Part shown: positions 51,115 through 59,274 of the stretch, piece by piece
Layout: each line of letters begins with the position of its first letter
Position numbering within the stretch: the first letter of the stretch is position 1
NCBI GenBank assembly: GCA_947173495.1
Contig: CAMWFQ010000008.1
Location: forward strand, 113,585-177,584
Length of the DNA stretch: 64,000 nucleotides
From: an uncultured Lachnospiraceae bacterium
GTDB lineage: Bacteria > Bacillota > Clostridia > Lachnospirales > Lachnospiraceae
Direction: 5' to 3'
Translations under genes and position numbers: made by a program
Notes under the pieces: generated by a model
Told to the model about the DNA's origin: nothing
What the model saw: the letters and a program-made list of their open reading frames with translations, nothing else
The model's database searches: none

Positions 51115-51912
51115 ATGAAATTGAGAAAAGTTATTTTGGGAACGCTCATTCCCTGTATATTAATGTTTCCGATACAAACTTTTGCTGGTGGTACTCTGTC
51201 AGGAATCGGTCTTTTGGCCAGTGAAGAAAGAGAAGACAAACCGGATATTTATCAGGTGACGCTTCCCACAGGTAATGACCTTGGAATTATTCTGGATCCC
51301 GAAGGATTGATGTCCATTTCAGAAAAAGGGGAATATGACAGTTCGTGGGCAGGAATGATACATATGACAGAGGATGGAGGTGCGCTCTTTGTTAACAGAA
51401 GCTCTTTTCCTGTCAGGATCAGGGTTGGAATTGCGATAGAGCAGGACGCAAAAGGAACGCCTTCCACCATTGCTCTTTTGGAAAGTGATGATTATGTGGA
51501 CGAGGGGGGCTGGCCTCAGATGTACTTAACAGCAACGCCTGGAGCGTCCAAAATACAATCGATGAGCGAATTTACAGCATCAGATACAGAGATTCCCATT
51601 CTGGCAGAAAAGGACCATGAAATGACCACATTTTCATTCCTGTTGCAGGCTGCCGATTATGTGTTGAATGAGGATACCGGCGAATATATGTTGGCAGATT
51701 ATGCGGATAATTATGACAGTGCATCGTTTGTTTTGGGGGGGAGAGTAAACAGAAATGCCGACTGGTCTGCCTATGTTGGCGAGAATAGAGAGCGTGTAAT
51801 CATACATGCAGTGTATACAATACAAAAACAGGAAACATATGACGAAGGAACCCTGCGGCAGGCAGAGGAAGGAATGAGAGCTCCGCATGGATTGTTGGAG
51901 GAAGGCTACTGA
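51115..51912 (+). CDS. Secreted protein of the same unnamed family (copy 2)
   Basis: 265 residues from ATG 51115, taken because it begins a good signal peptide (MKLRKVILGTLIPCILMFPI, cleaved near TFA-GG). The open frame from 50959 crosses a terminator and is not plausible. The only purine-rich site (GGAAGGAG) is 15 bases upstream, so translation may be weak. Shared family pattern: YQVTLPTGNDLGIILDPEGL, GGALFVNRSSFPVRIRVGIA, FSFLLQAADYVLNEDTGEYM and GGRVNRNADWSAYVGENRER. It is shorter than copy 1, ending right after the shared domain at LEEGY. A G7 run (51735-51741) lies in the shared GG-R-N motif. Confidence 0.75.
   Translation: MKLRKVILGTLIPCILMFPIQTFAGGTLSGIGLLASEEREDKPDIYQVTLPTGNDLGIILDPEGLMSISEKGEYDSSWAGMIHMTEDGGALFVNRSSFPVRIRVGIAIEQDAKGTPSTIALLESDDYVDEGGWPQMYLTATPGASKIQSMSEFTASDTEIPILAEKDHEMTTFSFLLQAADYVLNEDTGEYMLADYADNYDSASFVLGGRVNRNADWSAYVGENRERVIIHAVYTIQKQETYDEGTLRQAEEGMRAPHGLLEEGY
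51735..51741 (+). repeat. G7 homopolymer in coding sequence
   Basis: Seven G in the frame TTG GGG GGG AGA, encoding LGGR of the shared family motif. In frame as written. Confidence 0.8.
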
Positions 51913-51948
51913 AAAATTGGAGAGGGATCTTGAAAGAGGATAAGCTGA

Positions 51949-53310
51949 ATGAAAAAATATAAGATTCTGTTATGGATAGGGATAATTGGAGCTCTGATAT
52001 TTGAAAAAGGAAGTATACAGACAGTAGCATCGGAAACGGCAGAGAGGCGCATAACCGCGATTGAACTTCCACAAAATCTAAACTTTTATCTTGATCCTGA
52101 AAATGAGAACGGTCGGGGACAGATTTATTCTTCAAAATATATGATACGAAACGCAGGGGAGGAAGAGGTTACTTTTTCCATCGACATGTCTCTTGTGCGG
52201 CTGGACAGCCAGTCATCTATAGAGTTTCGCAGTGAGGAATGGGATGCGGAGCCTTTGGACAGAAGCATTTACATGTATGTTGTATTTGAAAAGGAGCAGG
52301 AGAAGCAGATACATGTATTATCAAACGTGGAAGAACCATGTGAGGAGGAACTGCTGTTAGCTCCGGCAGGACAGAAGGGAGATACAGCCTATATAAGCTT
52401 TGGCGGTATGCTGAGCCGGTCAGAGGATTGGAAGAGTGGAGAACTGGCGGTTAATGCTTTATATGCCATGTCTGTGGAAAACGGAGAAAAGTCTGAATAC
52501 AAGGTTAAAATAGATGGCTGGCATATCAGGATTGAATATGAAGAGGAAAATTTGACGACAGGGGAAAGTGTAGTTTTTTACCTTGTTCCGGACGAAGGAT
52601 ATTCTCTTCCTGCCAGAATTCAAGTATATGTAGGCGGGCAGGAGGCAGAATTTCTATATGATGCTATAACCGGTAAAATTTCCCTTGAAAAGATAACGGG
52701 TGATGTAGTGGTATCAGCAAATGGAATAACAAAGGCATCTTTGCCGGTTTCAGAAATAATAAATGAAGAGGAAATGTTTTGGTCCTGGACTGCAGAGGAA
52801 GGGATACAGGCATATGAATATATATTTTTACAGGATGATACAGAGATTAGCCGGGGAAGAATTGCGGCTGAGAGCGGTTCGGTAGTATGGAGCTGGAGTG
52901 AGGGTCTGGAGAATGGAGACTATCAGCTATGTCTCAGGGCAATCGGAGACAATATTCATTGCCTGAACAGCGAAAAAGAATATTATTCTGTTAGAGTCAA
53001 CAGAGAATTACTGAAGCCGACAGAGAGTCCGGGACAAAATGGCGAGGAGCGTCCACAGCCTTCAGACGATATGGAAGAAGAGGGAACACCACAGCCTTCA
53101 GATGATGCGGAAAGAGAAAAAACACCGCAACCCTCAGACATCATGGAGGGAGAAGGAACACCACAGCCTTCAGTTGACGTGGAGGAACAAAGAACACCAC
53201 AACCGCAACCTTCAGAAAGTACGGAAAAAGAAAATATAGTGCCGTCGTTGCCGGCAGACAGCGCGGAAGAAGATGAAACTTCTCAGGCGTCTGAGGAATC
53301 ACAAAACTGA
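51949..53310 (+). CDS. Secreted protein of the same set with Ig-like parts and a TPQPSD-repeat tail
   Basis: 453 residues. Signal peptide MKKYKILLWIGIIGALIF, cleaved near TVA-SE. Residues 40-190 carry a diverged form of the family domain: IELPQNLNFYLDPENENGRG, FSIDMSLVRLDS, ISFGGMLSRSEDWKSGELAV. Then two beta domains (VKIDGWHIRIEYEEENLTTG; SEIINEEEMFWSWTAEEGIQ). The last 100 residues are a Pro/Ser/Glu tail with five TPQPS-type repeats, typical of a wall-spanning stalk. There is no sortase signal; the end is EESQN. The 3' end joins directly onto a remnant of a cytidylyltransferase gene (see 53307). Confidence 0.78.
   Translation: MKKYKILLWIGIIGALIFEKGSIQTVASETAERRITAIELPQNLNFYLDPENENGRGQIYSSKYMIRNAGEEEVTFSIDMSLVRLDSQSSIEFRSEEWDAEPLDRSIYMYVVFEKEQEKQIHVLSNVEEPCEEELLLAPAGQKGDTAYISFGGMLSRSEDWKSGELAVNALYAMSVENGEKSEYKVKIDGWHIRIEYEEENLTTGESVVFYLVPDEGYSLPARIQVYVGGQEAEFLYDAITGKISLEKITGDVVVSANGITKASLPVSEIINEEEMFWSWTAEEGIQAYEYIFLQDDTEISRGRIAAESGSVVWSWSEGLENGDYQLCLRAIGDNIHCLNSEKEYYSVRVNRELLKPTESPGQNGEERPQPSDDMEEEGTPQPSDDAEREKTPQPSDIMEGEGTPQPSVDVEEQRTPQPQPSESTEKENIVPSLPADSAEEDETSQASEESQN
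53043..53214 (+). repeat. Degenerate tandem repeat encoding TPQPSD units
   Basis: Five units of 36-39 bases each encoding about E-E-x-x-TPQPSDD, varying in the acidic linker. The unit length corresponds to 12-13 residues. Confidence 0.75.
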
Positions 53311-53342
53311 AAGAAATGATCACAAAGAAGCTTTTATAAAAT
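53307..53342 (+). pseudogene. Short remnant of a cytidylyltransferase 3' end
   Basis: In the frame of 53308 this reads LKEMITKKLL then a stop, matching the C-terminus LKEIITKKLL of the cytidylyltransferase at 56467-56958. The identity continues through the following spacer and terminator up to 53380. It marks a recombination or insertion point directly at the end of the secreted-protein genes. Confidence 0.75.
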
Positions 53343-53351
53343 AAGAAAGAG

Positions 53352-53380
53352 GCGGGCAGAGAAAAATTTTCCCTGCCCGC
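53352..53380 (+). terminator. Terminator after the secreted-protein set
   Basis: GCGGGCAG / CTGCCCGC 8-bp stem around an A/T-rich loop (AGAAAAATTTTCC). The same sequence, with its flanks, is at 56971-56999. Confidence 0.8.
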
Positions 53381-53494
53381 TATGCAATCAAACAGCGTTC
53401 AGACTCTATACGATCCAATATTCTCACACAACGGCGGCACGATATTTAAGGAGATTGATGAAATAGTCCACGCCTGTCGCCGGATGATACGATT

Positions 53495-53522
53495 TTGATT
53501 ATCCAGTTTGTTTTTATATAAT
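53495..53522 (+). promoter_or_regulatory. Possible sigma-A promoter
   Basis: TTGATT at 53495-53500, 16 bases, TATAAT at 53517-53522. No start codon with a ribosome site follows within 100 bases; it may be left over from a lost gene. The region 53381-53494 holds nothing else I can support, apart from a short open stretch ending TGA. Confidence 0.4.
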
Positions 53523-53570
53523 GAAAATCGAGTTATTTCCGAGTTTAAATACAATAATCACACACTTTTT

Positions 53571-53760
53571 ATTGAAATACCAACGATATGATGTTATTAT
53601 ATTGTCAAAGCAATTGATTTCTTCCGGCAAATGTCATATCTGTGACACACAGCTATCGTGTAAATGCCGCGTCTGATGAAAACGGTCTGTTTTCTTTATT
53701 CTGAAATCCTGCTTTTAAATCCCACAAATCTTAAACACGGCAGGAAATCAGAAGAACTGA
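53571..53760 (+). repeat. Promoter/leader repeat, copy 1
   Basis: About 185 bases nearly identical to 54935-55115: starts ATTGAAATACCAACGATATG, contains TTTTCTTTATTCTGAAATCC and ends near CGGCAGGAAA. It includes a promoter-like TTGAAA-N17-TATTAT (53572-53600). Differences are scattered substitutions and small indels. It lies about 100 bases upstream of the Rpn-type gene. Confidence 0.85.
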
Positions 53761-53864
53761 CGGAATTGATATGGAGATGGCTGCATGTTTCGTATAAAGG
53801 CGAAGTTCAGAGCTGCATTTTCCCGTAGAGTGGAAAAGTTTCCTGCCTCAAAGGAGGAAAATGC

Positions 53865-54764
53865 ATGGCAGTCAACATAATTACGAAACTCGCAGATTTA
53901 AATCTGGTGGACAGGTTCCTTTTTGATGAGGTTATGGAGGATCAGGAATCCTATCAGGCCCTCGTCAGCATCCTGCTGGAAAATGAGATCCAGCTGCTCA
54001 CCAGGCCGGAGACAGAGAAGGAATTAAGAGTCTCCTCGCAGCTCCGACAGGTAAGGCTGGATGTGGTTGGCATGGACGTAAACCAAAAGCTGTACTACAC
54101 GGAAATGCAGAAAACGGATACCGGAAACTTGCGTAAACGAAGCAGATATTATCAGGCACAGTTGGACGTATCCCTTTTAGAGCCGGGTACAGCCAATTTC
54201 AATTTGTTGAACGACAGTTGCTTTATCCTGATCGCGCCTTTTGATATCTTCGGGAAAGGATTGTACCGCTACACTTTTGAGGGAATCTGCAGGGAGTGTC
54301 CGGAATTAAAGATCAAGGACGGCGCCATCAGAGTTTTCATCAATACGAAAGGAACGAATAGAAACGATTTTTCCGGAGAATTTCTGGATCTCATGAAATA
54401 CATAACGGATTCAACGGACATCGTGGCGGAAAATTCAGAAAGCCCTAAACTTCACAGGATCCATGAAAGTGTTAGAAAGATCAGAACATCAGAGAAAATG
54501 GGGGTGAAATATATGCAGAAATGGGAAGAACTGGTCTATGCAAAAGAGGAAGGAAAAGAGCAAGGAGTTGCAGAAGGAGACAGGCTGCGTCTGATAAAAA
54601 TGATATGTAAAAAACTTGCAAAGGGCCAAACTCCGGAGACCATTGCAGAGGAACTGGAAGAAGAGTTAACCACGGTTACAGAAATCTGCAGAGTAGCGGA
54701 GGAACATGCCCCTGATTATGACTGTAGTCGCATATATGCAGCGCTCAATAAAAGGTTGGTGTAA
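53865..54764 (+). CDS. Rpn-type PD-(D/E)XK nuclease-family protein (transposase-associated)
   Basis: 299 residues, CAAAGGAGGAAAATGC ribosome site. The core LADLNLVDRFLFDEVMEDQE, RLDVVGMDVNQKLYYTEMQ and RSRYYQAQLDVSLLEPG is that of the Rpn/PDDEXK transposase-like family; the D of VVGMD and E-x-Q of YTEMQ form the nuclease site. The C-terminal 100 residues include a helical, charged segment (AKEEGKEQGVAEGDRLRLIK). Rpn proteins stimulate RecA-independent recombination in E. coli. The gene sits between the two copies of the 185-bp repeat. An imperfect hairpin (54783-54807) follows. Confidence 0.87.
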   Translation: MAVNIITKLADLNLVDRFLFDEVMEDQESYQALVSILLENEIQLLTRPETEKELRVSSQLRQVRLDVVGMDVNQKLYYTEMQKTDTGNLRKRSRYYQAQLDVSLLEPGTANFNLLNDSCFILIAPFDIFGKGLYRYTFEGICRECPELKIKDGAIRVFINTKGTNRNDFSGEFLDLMKYITDSTDIVAENSESPKLHRIHESVRKIRTSEKMGVKYMQKWEELVYAKEEGKEQGVAEGDRLRLIKMICKKLAKGQTPETIAEELEEELTTVTEICRVAEEHAPDYDCSRIYAALNKRLV

Positions 54765-54934
54765 TCTTGCAAAATATTCTTCAGGCGTCAGGCATGCGCC
54801 GACGCCTGCAAGCTTCTTATAAGTATGACGATAGAGCACGTTACTTCACCAGGTCTCCCCGGATCATACTGTCGATCAAAAAAATATTTTTGAATTTAAA
54901 TTGTATTCCCCAATATAGCGGTATACCTCTTTTG

Positions 54935-55115
54935 GTTGAAATACCAACGATATGATGTTATTATATTATCAAAGCAAATGATTTCTTCCGGCAATTGTCA
55001 ACTTATGACAGACGGATATTGTGTAAATGACGCGTCTGACGAAAACAATCTGTTTTCTTTATTCTGAAATCCTGCTTTTAAATCCCATAAGTCTTTAATA
55101 CGGCAGGAAACTGAG
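54935..55115 (+). repeat. Promoter/leader repeat, copy 2
   Basis: Second copy of the repeat at 53571, with TTGAAA at 54936-54941, 17 bases and TATTAT at 54959-54964. It ends just before the ribosome site of the next gene. The stretch 54765-54934 between the Rpn gene and this copy shows a GC-rich inverted repeat (AGGCGTC / GACGCCT) and nothing else. Confidence 0.85.
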
Positions 55116-55123
55116 GAGGAGGG

Positions 55124-55855
55124 ATGATGGTGGAAAATATAGTCAAAAAGATGAAAGAACTCATTGAGAAAAACGGTCCTGGATATCTGATTGATGAACC
55201 TTATAAAGTCTATAACGAATTGATAAATTCAAAAACAGCAGACAAAAAAACAGCCGGTGCGATCCTGTATTGCCTGGTTAGCAACATAGGCGACGCAATC
55301 GGGGCAGGCTGTGATTTTGCAGGATTGGCAAAGATAATACAGAAGGAATGCTGTTTCAATAAAAGAATGTCAGAGCGGTTAGCAGAGATCTTTTTGTATC
55401 TTTATTCGGATGGAAACAGAGATGAATGGAAGCAAAAGGATATGGCAGGGCTGGCGGCTTTTATGAAAGAAGATTTTACGTGTATCTGGGAAGGCCTTTC
55501 TGTCTGGGACGCAGGAAACGGAACTGTCGACTGCCATTATGAAGCAGAAATAGCTCTGTTGCCAACTGATAAAGCTGCCAAGGACGTTGAGTTACTCAGG
55601 CTTCTTAAGAAGAATCCGTTTATGACAAAGGAAGCGATCCATGACCACTTCGAGAAGAAAATCAGGAACTATCTGGATGATGAATTTGAAGAGTACTGTA
55701 CATGTGATGATTATTATCAGCCGGTTGTAGAAGATTTTGAGATCGAATATTGTGTAACCGAATGGGGTAAGGAGAGTGGGTTTGAAGTGCTGTCGTGTGA
55801 TGGCAATGGAGGCGACGATGGGTACGAACCGAAATATAGAAGGGGCTTGTATTGA
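55124..55855 (+). CDS. Hypothetical protein
   Basis: 243 residues, GAGGAGGAGGG ribosome site before ATG 55124 (a second ATG follows at once). Helical first two-thirds (IVKKMKELIEKNGPGYLIDE; GAILYCLVSNIGDAIGAGCD) and an acidic, cysteine-containing C-terminus (EEYCTCDDYYQPVVEDFEIE). No signal peptide or membrane segment. I do not recognise a family. It shares its upstream 185-bp leader with the Rpn-type gene, so the two may be expressed under the same conditions. It could be cargo of the same duplicated unit. Confidence 0.7.
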   Translation: MMVENIVKKMKELIEKNGPGYLIDEPYKVYNELINSKTADKKTAGAILYCLVSNIGDAIGAGCDFAGLAKIIQKECCFNKRMSERLAEIFLYLYSDGNRDEWKQKDMAGLAAFMKEDFTCIWEGLSVWDAGNGTVDCHYEAEIALLPTDKAAKDVELLRLLKKNPFMTKEAIHDHFEKKIRNYLDDEFEEYCTCDDYYQPVVEDFEIEYCVTEWGKESGFEVLSCDGNGGDDGYEPKYRRGLY

Positions 55856-55887
55856 CCATAAGGCACTCTCCCACTAAGACAAAAGAC

Positions 55888-55916
55888 TTTGCACTTTTTG
55901 ATTCATAGGGTATAAT
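55888..55916 (+). promoter_or_regulatory. Possible sigma-A promoter for the decayed fusion gene
   Basis: TTTGCA at 55888-55893, 17 bases, TATAAT at 55911-55916, 46 bases before ATG 55962. Confidence 0.45.
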
Positions 55917-55961
55917 GATAAACAGCAGAAAGAGAAAGACTTTCAGTTGGAGGGAGATTAA

Positions 55962-56958
55962 ATGGAAGAACAGGAACTGATCCGGGAACTGCCCAAGGGA
56001 CTGATTAACTGGTATGAATTTGAAAGAAACTGCAGGGCCCTGTTTGTGACAGGAGTATCTTAACGAGAGAAGCCATGCCGCAGCTGATCTATGCGGAAGA
56101 CTATCTGCCGGAGGAAGAGCTGGATGTGAGGTATTTTCCTTCTTACCGCAGTCCGGATACGGTTTTTCTGGAAGAGGAGAGGATCTATAGCAGTCTGATC
56201 CAAAACGGCCTTTTTCATGCATCTGAAGGAGCATGGAGTACCTATGCTGAATGCCTGGCTGGAGGAGGATAACTATGTCATGCCCTATATCCAAGGGGAA
56301 ACGGCGATTGATCGGCCAATGTGATGCTTTGGCGGTCCATTGATTTGATTTACTGGAGGCATTCCCAGATGGAAGCAGTTTTGCCTCGCCAGGAACTTCA
56401 GGAGAGGTATCATCTGAACCGATATCTGCCGCTCTGGCGGGCTTTCATTAGCTCTGCCGACGCAATATGAGCATTGTCCATTCCAACCGTACTGTTGTGG
56501 CCGTGGAGAAGAAGGAGGATGCAGCCCCGAAAAAATATCATACAGGTTATATTGCAGGGGTGTTTGATCTGTTTCATGTGGGGCATCTGAATATGTTTAA
56601 ACGTGCCAAGGAGCAGTGCGATTATCTGATTGTAGGAGTGGTCACGGATGAAAGCGTTATTCGGGACAAAAAAACGAGTCCTTATATTCCGTTTGCGGAG
56701 AGAATAGAGATGGTTCGCTCCTGCCGCTATGTAGACGAGGCGGTGGAGATTCCGGCGGACTTTGGGGATACAGATGAAGCGTACCGCAGGTATCGGTTTG
56801 ATGTGCAGTTTTCCGGAAGCGACTATGAGAATGATCCCGAGTGGCTTGCCAAAAAAGTATTTCTGCAAAAGCAGGGATCCGATCTGGTCTTTTTCCCATA
56901 TAACCAGAGTACCAGCTCTACGAAACTGAAAGAAATAATCACAAAGAAGCTTTTATAA
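55962..56958 (+). pseudogene. Decayed copy of the methyltransferase-kinase-cytidylyltransferase fusion
   Basis: The start reads LPKGLINWYEFERNCRALFV, matching FQKGILNWYNFRRDRKVLVV of the 754-residue protein at 44106, then a TAA stop. Next comes MPQLIYAEDYLPEEELDVRY matching APQLIYSEKFLPNEELSTRY; then short pieces YVMPYIQGETAI and SIDLIYWRHSQMEAVLPRQE matching MPYIEGISAV and QIDLVYRKDMDAVLPREFF. Long internal deletions and several stops separate them, and the Rossmann module is gone. The C-terminal cytidylyltransferase part is intact (next entry). A degraded duplicate, probably left by recombination. Confidence 0.85.
56467..56958 (+). CDS. TagD-like cytidylyltransferase (surviving domain of the decayed fusion)
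   Basis: 163 residues from ATG 56467. GYIAGVFDLFHVGHLNMFKR carries the HVGH nucleotidyltransferase motif, and QSTSSTKLKEIITKKLL the C-terminal SSTKLK signature. Full-length TagD-type domains are about 130 residues, so this piece could be active by itself. There is no convincing ribosome site before ATG 56467, so it may be expressed poorly or not at all. It closely resembles part 4 of the protein at 44106. Confidence 0.6.
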   Translation: MSIVHSNRTVVAVEKKEDAAPKKYHTGYIAGVFDLFHVGHLNMFKRAKEQCDYLIVGVVTDESVIRDKKTSPYIPFAERIEMVRSCRYVDEAVEIPADFGDTDEAYRRYRFDVQFSGSDYENDPEWLAKKVFLQKQGSDLVFFPYNQSTSSTKLKEIITKKLL

Positions 56959-56970
56959 AATAGGAAGGAG

Positions 56971-56999
56971 GCGGGCAGAGAAAAATTTTCCCTGCCCGC
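56971..56999 (+). terminator. Terminator between convergent genes
   Basis: GCGGGCAG / CTGCCCGC stem around AGAAAAATTTTCC, the same as at 53352. The LicD gene on the minus strand ends 6 bases later, so it can work in both directions. Confidence 0.82.
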
Positions 57000-57005
57000 T
57001 CTGCT

Positions 57006-57923
57006 CTACTCGATTTCCGGAGAATCCTTATGCTTCTTTTTTAAAATATATTTTTCAAAATACTCTCCGTAAGGAATATCCGGATCCATAATCACGCTTT
57101 CATGGGTGCTTCCCCCCTGCACAAACTGGTGATAATCTCCGTAAAGCATGGTGAGAATCTGATCGTATCCGGCAGGCGCCGGAACCAGGAGATTTTCAAA
57201 GGGAAGATATACAGTCTCCTGAAACCACTCCTTTTTAGCGCTTTGAGCGCCGTCAGAAAACAGTTGCCGGATAAGAAAGTCCACATTCTCGGATTCTTCA
57301 AACTGGGAGAGATTGAAAGCCTCGAATTGTTTAAAACGTTCCCGTTTTTCCAGTTTGATGAGATCAACCAGCACATCCGCAGCAAGGATGTATGTTTCTC
57401 CGCGCTCCAGATTGGTCAGAATTTCGCCGGGATTTACAATAGAGGTCCAGATCTCCTTCTGAGCCTTCTGAATGGTTTCAAGCTGATCGTTCCTCCCGTC
57501 AGGAGCGGCATCCAGAGGGAAAATGTCGATGAAAATACCCTGATTCAGGCTTGGAGCCAGGTGCTCAATAGCCGTTGTGCGGCTGTCCCTGATTTTGGAC
57601 ATGAGACGAATGATTCCATCTGTATAGGCATTCTGGAAAAAATAGGGTTCTTTGAATTCCTGCGGCGCAACCGCCTGAAAGCGTTCATAGTCATCCCGGA
57701 ACATGGCCACGTCAAGGTCGTCATCCCAGGGGACGAAGCCCTGGTGGCGGACCGCGCCCAGGAGCGTGCCATAATAGACAAAATATCTGATCTGATGCTT
57801 TTTACATACTTCGTCCAGCTTCTCCAGAAGGCGAAGCTCTACGGCCCATATTTTTTTGCGCTTTTCTGTTACAAGAAAATCACACCGTATTTCTTCTTTG
57901 AAAAAAGATGCGTCTAAAGTCAT
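57006..57923 (-). CDS. LicD-family phosphotransferase (minus strand)
   Basis: 305 residues. Start at ATG 57923 (reading MTLDASFFKEEIRCDFLV), chosen because AGGAGATTATTC precedes it; an upstream in-frame ATG at 57944 would put the ribosome site inside the gene. LicD core: QIRYFVYYGTLLGAVRHQGF and VPWDDDLDVAMFRDDYERF, DDD intact. Its start resembles the 12478/13420 pair (FF-EE-R-DF-V) more than the 22313 LicD. It is the only LicD on this strand. It probably adds a phospho-alcohol to a glycan made by the neighbouring glycosyltransferases. Confidence 0.88.
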   Translation of the reverse strand: MTLDASFFKEEIRCDFLVTEKRKKIWAVELRLLEKLDEVCKKHQIRYFVYYGTLLGAVRHQGFVPWDDDLDVAMFRDDYERFQAVAPQEFKEPYFFQNAYTDGIIRLMSKIRDSRTTAIEHLAPSLNQGIFIDIFPLDAAPDGRNDQLETIQKAQKEIWTSIVNPGEILTNLERGETYILAADVLVDLIKLEKRERFKQFEAFNLSQFEESENVDFLIRQLFSDGAQSAKKEWFQETVYLPFENLLVPAPAGYDQILTMLYGDYHQFVQGGSTHESVIMDPDIPYGEYFEKYILKKKHKDSPEIE

Positions 57924-57975
57924 GAATAATCTCCTGTGTTTCATTAATATTCGTTGTACTATTACCCGTCCTTGC

Positions 57976-58004
57976 TTTACATCCCGGCATCTCCCGATTA
58001 TAAT
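57976..58004 (+). promoter_or_regulatory. Sigma-A-type promoter
   Basis: TTTACA at 57976-57981, 17 bases, TATAAT at 57999-58004, 76 bases before ATG 58081. Confidence 0.6.
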
Positions 58005-58080
58005 AGTTAATAGACTTACATTCAGTGTACCATAAAACGGTTCATATGCAAAGAGAGAAACAATACAGGAGCGGCGGAAT

Positions 58081-59274
58081 ATGCGATTGATTTTATTTAA
58101 AGGACCCGTGGAATCCTTAAATCATTTTGTGGATGAGTTGGACATCCAGCTTCAGGCTATGGGGCATGAGACATTGGTGCCAGATGTTACCCGTTTTGAT
58201 GCCGGAGCAGTGATGAGCTTCTGCAGCCGGCCGGTGGAGGGAGCTGTTTGTTACGACGGCATGTGTGCCTTTGATAAAGCGATATGCGACCAGCTGAATA
58301 TTACCATGATCAATATCTTCATGGATCATCCCATGAGCTTTGCAAGCTGCATGGCGGAGCCGCCCACCCGGTATGTTCAGCTGATGCCCGACGAGCATCA
58401 TGTGGAATTTGCCCGGAGATTTTATCATATAGAAAATGGATTTTTTTTGCCTCACATGGCCAGCCTTTCAGAGGGAATCTGGGAGGAGAGGGAGCAGGAG
58501 GGCGGTTCCGTTCAGGAGAACAGCATGTTTCGGGAAGCTTTTTCGCACCAAAAGGAGATTCCGGTGTTATTTCCCTGCGGCTATCGTTCTGTGGAGGAAC
58601 TGTATGATGATATTAATGAACGGTTTGCCGGCAGTGAGGCCAACAGACTGGCGTTGCAGGTGCTGGAATACCTGATTGCCCATCCCTGGGTAACAATGGA
58701 AGCGGCCATGGATCAGTGCCTGGCGGATGCCGGGATGGAGATGCCGGATGAGCTGATCGCTTATTTTCTGGACCATGCAAAACTGCTGGATCATTTCATC
58801 CGCATGTATTTCAGAAGAAAGGTTTTGGAGACGGTTATCAGAGCGGAAATCCCGGTGGCAGTGATGGGAGGCAACTGGCAGGCCTTTCCGCTGACGCAGT
58901 CAAAAAATGTGACCATCCTGCCCAACACGAATTTTACCGGAGTGTTTCCCTATATGGAGAAATCGGCCATAACGCTGAATGTGATGCCCTGGTTCAAGGC
59001 GGGAACCCATGACAGGATTTTTAATGCGCTGCTCCATAATTCCTGCCCTCTTTCAGATACCAGCACATGGCTGACAGCGCATTTTACAGAGGATAAGGAA
59101 TGCGCCTATTATTCCCTGGAGCATCTGGAAAAGCTTCCCGGGCAGATCACAGCTCTTCTGGAAAATCCCGGACGGAGAAGAAGCATCATTGAAAATGGGC
59201 GGACAAAAGTTTTAAACCATTATACAAGCCGGCAGATTACAGAGACGATTTTACATTATCTTACTTTATTTTGA
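58081..59274 (+). CDS. CgeB-like glycosyltransferase
   Basis: 397 residues. The C-terminal half fits the group-1/CgeB type: IPVAVMGGNWQAFPLTQSKN, GVFPYMEKSAITLNVMPWFK, GTHDRIFNALLHNSCPLSDT, ECAYYSLEHLEKLPGQI and ENGRTKVLNHYTSRQI. The N-terminal half (FKGPVESLNHFVDELDIQLQ, MINIFMDHPMSF) is a distinct GT-B-type domain. It starts with no strong ribosome site (AGGAGCGGCGGAAT). Its end overlaps the minus-strand gene by 9 bases. The 60696 fragment is a close copy of its last 95 residues. Confidence 0.82.
   Translation: MRLILFKGPVESLNHFVDELDIQLQAMGHETLVPDVTRFDAGAVMSFCSRPVEGAVCYDGMCAFDKAICDQLNITMINIFMDHPMSFASCMAEPPTRYVQLMPDEHHVEFARRFYHIENGFFLPHMASLSEGIWEEREQEGGSVQENSMFREAFSHQKEIPVLFPCGYRSVEELYDDINERFAGSEANRLALQVLEYLIAHPWVTMEAAMDQCLADAGMEMPDELIAYFLDHAKLLDHFIRMYFRRKVLETVIRAEIPVAVMGGNWQAFPLTQSKNVTILPNTNFTGVFPYMEKSAITLNVMPWFKAGTHDRIFNALLHNSCPLSDTSTWLTAHFTEDKECAYYSLEHLEKLPGQITALLENPGRRRSIIENGRTKVLNHYTSRQITETILHYLTLF

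Noticed and set aside
49694..53310. WxL-domain or LPXTG-anchored surface proteins
   Set aside because: I found no W-x-L pair with the expected spacing and no LPXTG-type motif or C-terminal membrane helix in the three proteins.
57102..57917. 271-codon plus-strand open frame opposite the LicD gene
   Set aside because: Complementary-strand shadow of the LicD gene, which has the full LicD motif and a ribosome site.
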